DNA of 64,000 bases, taken from contig BAAHQB010000228.1 in NCBI GenBank assembly GCA_054601695.1, positions 1 through 64,000 on the forward strand. Reading direction: 5' to 3'. A model generated the notes under the pieces. That model did not search any database. It was not told the DNA's origin and saw nothing but the letters and a program-made list of their open reading frames with translations. The position numbers and the translations under genes are program-made. Positions 1 to 64,000 of the stretch are shown here, in pieces (positions within the stretch are counted from its first letter, which is position 1; each line of letters starts with the position of its first letter). This stretch comes from Amorphochlora amoebiformis (lineage: Eukaryota > Cercozoa > Chlorarachniophyceae).

Positions 1-9
1 TTAACTTAG

Positions 10-66
<57 letters not shown>

Positions 67-93
67 TAAGTCTTTATTTATACTCTTATGCAG

Positions 94-136
94 CGTGATG
101 GCTTTCGGTGACGATTCTCCTAAAGAAGGTTAGGTT

Positions 137-172
<36 letters not shown>

Positions 173-176
173 AATG

Positions 177-228
<52 letters not shown>

Positions 229-245
229 TAGATATTTAGATGTTT

Positions 246-293
<48 letters not shown>

Positions 294-528
294 GTATGTG
301 TAGGTCTGTGTGTAGCGATTATGGCAGAATTATTCACGTTCAACATTATATCTATTTATGTCTGCATAGTAATAATAAGCATATATATACACACACATAT
401 ATACATGTATATATATGTACATATATATATATATATATATGTATATGTATATATATAGATGTATATATACATATATATATTTACACATATATATATATAT
501 ATATTATATATATTATATATTTGTATAT

Positions 529-574
<46 letters not shown>

Positions 575-726
575 TACCAGATATGTTCTTGCCTCCATAC
601 GAGGCGACCCAACTGCAGGGTTACGGACTCGCTAACGTCGTCAAGAATCCTCAGGTGTTTTTTCGAGATTTTTCGAAATTTCTGGAGATTTTTGAAATTT
701 CGAACGTCTCCGCTCTCTCTCTCTAT

Positions 727-788
<62 letters not shown>

Positions 789-841
789 GTTTATAGGTCT
801 GTATCCCAGTGAGTTTATAGGTCTGTATCCCCATAGTTTTC

Positions 842-906
<65 letters not shown>

Positions 907-983
907 AAAATATATCTCTTTTTCTTTTGACATACTTGATTTTGTTTGTATTTTCAAGGTATTCTTATATCGATGTAAACAAG

Positions 984-1032
<49 letters not shown>

Positions 1033-1090
1033 AGGTTTGGTATCTGATGCTCCAATATGCGGTCTGCTTTGGAGTAGAACTTCATGTAAG

Positions 1091-1133
<43 letters not shown>

Positions 1134-1418
1134 CAACACATCACATTCATATTTCCACACTAAGATCATATCCAATACCCACATATCAAAAAGTCCGTCT
1201 AATGAAATATCTGATTTTTTCGTCATCTACATATCCAGGTAAACAACACGGCGGCGCTTTATTTTTTTGACCGATTCGGGTTGGACTTTACGACCGCCGG
1301 AATCGTCGCGTCTCTTTTCGGGCTCATGAACTTGTTCGCTAGAACATGGGGTATATAATATATATGTGTGTATATATATATATATATTTATATAATATAC
1401 ATATATACACATATATAT

Positions 1419-1449
<31 letters not shown>

Positions 1450-1452
1450 CAT

Positions 1453-1506
<54 letters not shown>

Positions 1507-1608
1507 ATATGTTCCCTATCGAACCCTCTTAGCTTACATACTCCAACAAAGTAACTAATATGAAGAATCATATGCATATATATATATATATATATAAATA
1601 ATATATAT

Positions 1609-1669
<61 letters not shown>

Positions 1670-1810
1670 CATAGGTGGGTTGGCATCAGATTATTGCTAT
1701 TCTAAGGCGGGTATGAATGGACGGAAGTACTTACATATCGTCATCACGTGTCTTGAAGGAGCTGCTCTAGTCGTTTTCTCACGTCAGGGTATCTACTATC
1801 GAGATATCTT

Positions 1811-1845
<35 letters not shown>

Positions 1846-1921
1846 GTATATGTGTAATATCACGTTTCTTAGGGAAGTGCCTTAATAGTATTCTAACGTC
1901 AGGGTATATATATAAATATAT

Positions 1922-1974
<53 letters not shown>

Positions 1975-2068
1975 TATAATTTATATGTACAATAAGAACA
2001 TGTATTTGTGTACACAAATATAACTTGATAAACACATACATATATTATTTATACATAGATATAAATAT

Positions 2069-2135
<67 letters not shown>

Positions 2136-2410
2136 ATATATATATATATATATTATTATCATTATTTCAGATACCTTCGGAGGCGCAATATTCTTTCTCA
2201 TTGTCTTTTCCGTCTTCGTGCAAGGAGCTGAGGGCTCAACCTTCGGTATTTTCACCTTATTTTCATCTGTAAGATATTTTGGTATACGTCAAATATCAGA
2301 TATGTCCGGTTATATATATTTATACTCAAAACATCAGGTATAGTTCCGTACGTGGATATCGGGAACACTGGCGGTGTGTGTGGCTTTGTTGGAGCCGGTA
2401 AGATATGGAT

Positions 2411-2444
<34 letters not shown>

Positions 2445-2449
2445 GTGTG

Positions 2450-2496
<47 letters not shown>

Positions 2497-2548
2497 TTGT
2501 GTACATATACACTTGTACATATATACATATATGTATATATATAATATA

Positions 2549-2587
<39 letters not shown>

Positions 2588-2652
2588 GCGGTAACATCGG
2601 TGCGGTTTTGTGGGGTGCGCTATTTTTGATTGTACCAAACTTCGCAGATGGG

Positions 2653-2722
<70 letters not shown>

Positions 2723-2934
2723 TTTGTATGTATATATATATACATTTATGTATATATATTTTAGGTATCTCTACCTTGGCCTAATCGCTATTTTCGTTGG
2801 ACTCACTGGGTATATAATATGATAATTGTTTTGTAAATATCAATGAAATATACCGAACACATACATATACATGCATACATACATACATGTATGTATGTAT
2901 GTATATATACAATATATATGTATATATATATGAT

Positions 2935-2976
<42 letters not shown>

Positions 2977-3089
2977 AACACTCCAACACTATCCAACCAT
3001 ATCCTTAACCTTACAAACGAATGTATATTTACATTTATATTCATAAAATATATACAGATGGATATATATATATATATATATATGTATTG

Positions 3090-3145
<56 letters not shown>

Positions 3146-3212
3146 GTATGTCATTAACGTATCTGACAAGGCAGTGAATGAACTTAGAAGGAAAGAGTCA
3201 TCAGCCCGTAAG
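94..3212 (+). CDS. NRT2: NRT2-type nitrate transporter (NNP family, MFS), C-terminal half, 10 exons, 5' partial
   Basis: High-affinity nitrate/nitrite-proton symporter of the plasma membrane; the first half lies off the left edge. Exons, consistent in phase at every junction: 94-128, 581-654, 1035-1085, 1239-1350, 1675-1788, 2171-2245, 2338-2397, 2588-2651, 2765-2809, 3146-3212. Joined, they give about 232 codons. Visible in order: central loop ending [19 protein letters not shown]; a membrane segment with the NNP hallmark [37 protein letters not shown] with the MFS-type loop; a segment [35 protein letters not shown]; the second nitrate signature [18 protein letters not shown]; and a last helix [18 protein letters not shown]. 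This is the order and spacing of the C-terminal six helices of known NRT2 proteins. Introns are (TA)n-rich, with donors such as gtatat, gttagg and gtaaga. Family assignment is very secure; exact splice points could shift by a base or two. Confidence 0.95.
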
Positions 3213-3483
3213 GTAAAAACAGCAAAAAGAAAAGAAAATAAATTATAATAAGCAAGAAAACAAACACGAGAACATCAGAGGAAAACAGAAACAAAAAAAA
3301 AAAAAATGGGAAAAATTAAAAAAAAAAAAAAAAAAAAAACGTGAACACGAAAAGAATGAAAGACAGAAACTGGGAGGCTATTGTGAAAGCGAAGAGCGGA
3401 AGAGACGAATAAGAGGGAAAGTAGTCAACATAGATATACATTTTGTATATATAATTATATCTATATATTGATATACAATATAT

Positions 3484-3524
<41 letters not shown>

Positions 3525-3570
3525 GTATATAATATGTACTTGTATATCCATGTACATAATGATATAACAG

Positions 3571-3648
3571 ATCGTTGAGAGTTCCAAAACTGCCAGGTCG
3601 AGGAGCAGAGATATTCCGCCCGTTAAGATCGAGATCAAAGACGTTAGG

Positions 3649-3711
<63 letters not shown>

Positions 3712-3886
3712 AATTCAGAGCCAAGCTTATGATGCAATGAAGGAGTTTGAAAAAGATATACTTTTACGTATAAAAAATATATATATACATATATATATAT
3801 ATGTATATATACATACCGATTCCATCTATGCAACATATTAAAATTGAGATTTAATACGTTAATTATTCCACATATACATACATGTC

Positions 3887-3932
<46 letters not shown>

Positions 3933-3948
3933 ATGACAAAGACCTTGC

Positions 3949-3985
<37 letters not shown>

Positions 3986-4137
3986 TATATAACATATCCA
4001 GGCAATCCAAAACGATGTCCCTTGAGGGTGGTCGTATGGGAAACAGAGTCTCATCCAACACCGTGGCTCCCACGAACACGACCAACACGGCCAATACGAC
4101 CAGGAACAGTTCACCCATCGACATACCTAAATCCTAA
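3571..4137 (+). CDS. NRT2: Probable last exons of the NRT2 gene: cytosolic C-terminal tail
   Basis: After SSARK at 3212 a GTAAAA donor is possible. An exon 3571-3647 begins in the right phase after an aacag acceptor and reads [14 protein letters not shown] then [11 protein letters not shown]. Its phase fits an exon 4002-4137 starting after atatccag, which reads [16 protein letters not shown], then a Thr/Asn-rich stretch ending SPIDIPKS and a stop. This would add about 70 hydrophilic residues rich in basic and Ser/Thr positions, as expected of a regulated transporter tail. Alternatives: translation runs past 3212 to a stop at 3248 (ending KENKL), or a different exon at 3719 reading [19 protein letters not shown] is used after a donor at 3643. 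The transporter core does not depend on this choice. Confidence 0.5.
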
Positions 4138-5077
4138 ATATCGTCCTATCATGACGGTAGAACCAACCAGTAGAACGCAGAAAAGACTTGTCAGAAAACA
4201 GGTCTGGAGTTGTTGTTACTAGGTTCGATTCCCAAAGTGGCACTCTTGATTTTCCAATTTCTTTTTTTTTGTGGTTTTAATATTTCGGCTGGTCCTCTCT
4301 TTAATATCGCCCAGCCGCGGGTCCGTAAGTACATATGTAATGTAAATGTGTTAGTAGCAGGTCTAAAGTTAGTTGTACTTACGCGTGTCTACAATTATTG
4401 TGTGCAAGTTTAATTTACTCAAAAAATTAAAATTTGTTTTGTTTGCACCAATTTAAGTTCAATTACTCAAATTAAAGTTTTTTTCAACCCGAATCTTTCC
4501 ACTGTGTTCTAGGTGTTGTTGCTAGTCCTAGAATATACCCTAGTATACCGTTGAAAATTATCCAGTCTACTGAGCTAGAGCTCTAGAGCTTGGGCTCTAG
4601 AACTTCTAGAACTTAATAATTAATTAACTGGGTCAAAAGCTAGTCAAGTACACGTGTACGTCATACTACTAGTACCAGCACGATACCACAACTATATATA
4701 TATATATATATCATGATGTATGACTACTGTCAGTATACTGTAATATTAACTAGATTAATATACGATATGCATTTATACTATGACACTGCATAGTATACGT
4801 AGTCAGGTGGTCTAGGTAGTGATCATGATTCATGACTCTAGATGAGCTAGATGAGTCATTAGTTGCTTAATTAATATATATATTCTAATTATACATCAGC
4901 TAGTGCTGTATAGTCTATATATATATATATATATGTCTAGATTTACACACACATCTAGACATATATATATATATATACACATATATATACATATATATAT
5001 ATATATATAACATATACATGTGTACATATATATTTTTATATATATATATACTAGTATATATATATATATATATATAC

Positions 5078-5137
<60 letters not shown>

Positions 5138-6042
5138 TATATATAATTGGATATACTTATATATAGTGCAATTCTAACAGATACGATATATTTCAATTAC
5201 AAAATTACCCTAGTATTTACCTAGTTTACAATGTGAAGACCGAGTCGGGGGGTTAACAGACGTCACTTAGAGTGACATCTCAAGCCGTTGTCCGAACCCC
5301 ACTTCTCTCCGCATCGTTAGAGCCTGTCCGCAGTGCTCAACGCGTCACTGTACGTGCATATAGAACGGTACCAATGGTAGAACTGCTGGCTACACTTTAT
5401 GTATAGCTGGTAGAGACCGGACCTTCGGATATTGGAGAGTGACAAAGATACGATTTCACACGTGTAGTGCATCTAATTCGTATAGTATTTCCGAGTACGG
5501 TAAAATGTAAGGATGCATCTAATTGTTGTGGAGTTTTGCGGTCCCACGGTGACTCCCACCCGTCGGGGCGGGGCTCCGTTGACAGTGGACTCACCAGGAA
5601 AGCACGTGTATGGCACGTGAAGTACACGGATATTGCTGAGATATCAATCATATCATATCGGATAAGACACAATTGCGACGAATAAATAAAAGAACAAATC
5701 TATTCGGCAATTTGACTATGACAGTTTCATTTGAAACCAAAATATGTTTTTTAGGATATTTCTACGAGAATAATATTCTGAAACGCCCACAAGTTTTAAA
5801 ATAAAAAATCGGCAGATACGATGAAGGTGGGCAGAAGATGGCGCCGGACTTGGGGTGCGCGCTCTCGGGCAGGTTCGAAGGGGGGTATCCATTTCCCTCT
5901 GCGGGCAAGATTATTCTGAGTTTTTTTGAAAAATCCATTGGCTTGTTCATTTGTACGTAGGCAAACACGTTTACACGCGTTCATATTCTGTTTTACAGAC
6001 AATATATCTATATTTATATGTAAGTATATATATATAAATATA

Positions 6043-6083
<41 letters not shown>

Positions 6084-6430
6084 ATATATATCGAGATATT
6101 ATATATATATATATATATATTCATATACATATATATATATAAATATATACACATGTGTATGTGTATACATATAATAGATGCAAACATGTGGCATCACAAC
6201 CAAATCGTCCCATACTAAACTCACCGCACAAAGAATAATGTTCCACCCCCCCCACCCCCTAGTACAATGCCGAAAAAAAAAGTCAAATTTGTCCTCTCCT
6301 GACAATATTTCTCCTTCAGCGGTCGATCTCTGCTTCCTTGCTCCTTTGCTGACACACATACCCGCAAAATTATTAAAATTGATATTTTGGTTTCTGTCTT
6401 TTCAGTTGCCCGCCGCAGAGAGTCGCATGC

Positions 6431-6453
6431 AACCCTAAGCTTGTCTTAGGGTT
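6431..6453. repeat. Perfect 9-bp inverted repeat made of telomere-like words
   Basis: AACCCTAAG at 6431-6439 and CTTAGGGTT at 6445-6453 flank a 5-base loop. Both CCCTAA and TTAGGG orientations occur within 23 bp. Confidence 0.8.
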
Positions 6454-6649
6454 ATCAATTCTTTGGTTTCATCCAATGAATTAGGCATTTCCTTCAATTA
6501 TGGGTTATAATTTATTTTCTGTTGGTTTTCTTTTCGTCAAATTCATACGTATTTTTCCTCGCTCTCTGTGCATTTTTTGATTGATTGTCTAACTCATTGT
6601 TGTGTGGATATATTCAATATGTGTTCGATATTCAATGGCTTTAGGCGTG

Positions 6650-6683
<34 letters not shown>

Positions 6684-6729
6684 TATATATATATATATAT
6701 AAATATATGTATATATACATATATATTAT

Positions 6730-6800
<71 letters not shown>

Positions 6801-6895
6801 TATTTGTATAAACATCCATATTTGTACTTACATAAATGTATATATGAACCTGTGTTATATTTACAATCCTATTTTTAACGATGTTTATACGTACA

Positions 6896-6948
<53 letters not shown>

Positions 6949-6949
6949 T

Positions 6950-7039
<90 letters not shown>

Positions 7040-7066
7040 TATGCATATAATATTTACAAATATATT

Positions 7067-7112
<46 letters not shown>

Positions 7113-7210
7113 CACATACACATATATATTAAATGTATACAATACACACACACATATATATATATATATATTGTATATATATTATGTATTTTAATTCTTT
7201 AAATGTATAT

Positions 7211-7270
<60 letters not shown>

Positions 7271-7452
7271 CATATATATTCTCCCTCTCCCTCTCTCTCA
7301 CACTCACCCTATCATTCTATTCCTCTTTTTTATCCTCTCCACCCCCCTCGTGCTATGATTCCAACAAAAAAAAAAATTAGATAAATATGTCGGCCAGGCC
7401 AAACTCAACATATGTATACACATAAATTTATGTGTGTGTTGTGTTGAACAGA

Positions 7453-7475
7453 TTTAAGATAGGGCCTATCTTAAA
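7453..7475. repeat. Perfect 11-bp inverted repeat with 1-base spacer
   Basis: TTTAAGATAGG at 7453-7463 is mirrored by CCTATCTTAAA at 7465-7475. Nearly uninterrupted palindromes can be protein-binding sites or cruciforms. It lies about 600 bp upstream of the giant gene's start codon, so a promoter element is possible, but nothing shows it directly. Confidence 0.7.
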
Positions 7476-8056
7476 AATAGAGTTACTATTAAAGGGTCTA
7501 TTATGTTGTAATATTAATACTAATATATGCTATTCTTAGGTATTATTAGCGTAACTTCTACTGATAAGTTCTGTGCGACAGACATGCCGCTGGCGAAACG
7601 TTAAACCAGCGAGACAATAATTTTCCTGCGCGAGGCTTACTTCCTGTCGATTTTTTTCTTTCTCGCAAGGTACAAAGCATCATTCTTACTTCTCACATAT
7701 ACGCACAGGCTATAAATCTACAGGCAGCATTGCATGTGAACAAAAAAAAAATGCGATGAAATTCATTCTTCTAGAGTTTAGGGCGAAAGGTGTTGAGCAT
7801 GTAGACGAGGAACCCCGAATTTTATCAAAATACCCGAAAAATATGAAATATATGTTGTTTTTTGGCGGCGGTATGGGCACAGGGACTTGAATATGTGGGG
7901 GTATGCGAAACACGTGTGTATAAGTAAAATATATCCATATGCAAGCGACTGGGGGTTATATCTTTTGCATTAGTATGTACATATTTTTGTGAGGGAAAAA
8001 ATGACATTTATGGATTCGTTTGAAAAAAATGACATTTATGTATTTGTTTGGTAAAC

Positions 8057-63828
<55,772 letters not shown>

Positions 63829-63902
63829 CTTTTTACATATATATATATATATATGTGTGTATGTATATGTATAAAAACATATATGTAGTATATTCTTATC
63901 AG

Positions 63903-63942
<40 letters not shown>

Positions 63943-64000
63943 GCACGATTATGTATATGTACAATGTAAAAGTTGTATTTCCTGAATAAATTTTATGATG

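Larger units (their letters stand above)
4138..8056. other. Intergenic region between the NRT2 gene and the giant receptor gene
   Basis: No exon chain could be supported on either strand. The stretch holds (TA)n blocks (about 4910-5150, 6000-6170, 6650-7290), (CA)n near 7230, a C-rich run near 6245, and patches of more balanced composition at 5220-5690 and 5810-5960. The latter contains an AAGATGGCGCC word, a motif used near transcription starts in some eukaryotes; its meaning here is unknown. Since both genes run rightward, this region should hold the NRT2 3' flank and the promoter of the giant gene. Two copies of a 27-28 bp unit (7996-8022 and 8023-8050) sit directly before the start codon at 8057. 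Confidence 0.6.

Noticed and set aside
240-1030. Long open frames of alternating Tyr-Ile on both strands here and throughout the window
   Set aside because: They are translations of (TA)n tracts, overlap each other on opposite strands and interrupt recognisable exons.
3996-4124. Minus-strand frame starting [19 protein letters not shown] that looks like a signal anchor
   Set aside because: It is antisense to the proposed NRT2 tail exon, continues straight into TA repeat, has no good donor and no second exon in phase. Reversing Thr/Asn-rich codons naturally gives hydrophobic ones.
4200-4260. GGTTCGATTCC, matching a tRNA B box
   Set aside because: The flanking five-base arms do not pair and no acceptor or anticodon arm can be drawn.
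5397-5968. Short open frames on both strands in the more balanced intergenic patches
   Set aside because: No recognisable domain, no splice partners in phase, and overlapping frames on opposite strands.

Overview
The window is eukaryotic nuclear DNA from a very intron-rich, nitrate-using microbial eukaryote. No bacterial gene layout is present. Coding sequence occurs as roughly 13-120 nt exons in introns made mostly of (TA)n, with GT..AG borders cut directly into the TA tracts. Telomere-type CCCTAA arrays sit inside introns. I cannot name the species. An NRT2-type nitrate transporter beside a REJ-containing receptor fits an alga or other stramenopile, a haptophyte or an ichthyosporean-like protist, and the CCCTAA motif alone does not decide between them.

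Layout, all genes on the + strand. (1) 94-3212, probably continuing to 4137: the C-terminal half of an NRT2 / NNP-family nitrate transporter; the 5' half lies upstream of the window. (2) 4138-8056: intergenic, with short inverted repeats, patches of more balanced base composition and no supported gene. (3) 8057 to beyond 63786: one giant gene of at least about 68 exons, about 4.7 kb of coding sequence in about 56 kb. I rebuilt it exon by exon by requiring splice borders and matching reading-frame phase at each junction.

The giant gene encodes, in order: a signal peptide (8057-8108); seven RCC1-type repeats, enough for one complete seven-bladed propeller (9177-30073); a Pro/Thr/Ser-rich mucin-like linker from one unusually large exon (about 30300-31106); a long REJ-like (receptor for egg jelly / polycystin-1 type) ectodomain (31394-about 56026); and a helical, Ser-rich stretch resembling the region before a GAIN/GPS autoproteolysis domain (56483-63786). 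Any GPS site, PLAT domain and membrane segments would lie downstream of the window. Two junctions remain unresolved (39590-41622 and 53697-55488), and one junction needs a GC-AG intron.

The introns are notable. At more than ten places an exon border, or a whole exon, has been tandemly amplified with surrounding TA sequence, and surplus copies have usually lost the AG acceptor or been cut short by TA repeats. CCCTAA arrays inside introns lie almost always with the C-rich strand as sense, which supplies CTAAC branch-point-like words ahead of several acceptors. The strongest candidate for something undescribed is the combined RCC1-propeller plus REJ receptor architecture, followed by this exon-border amplification pattern.
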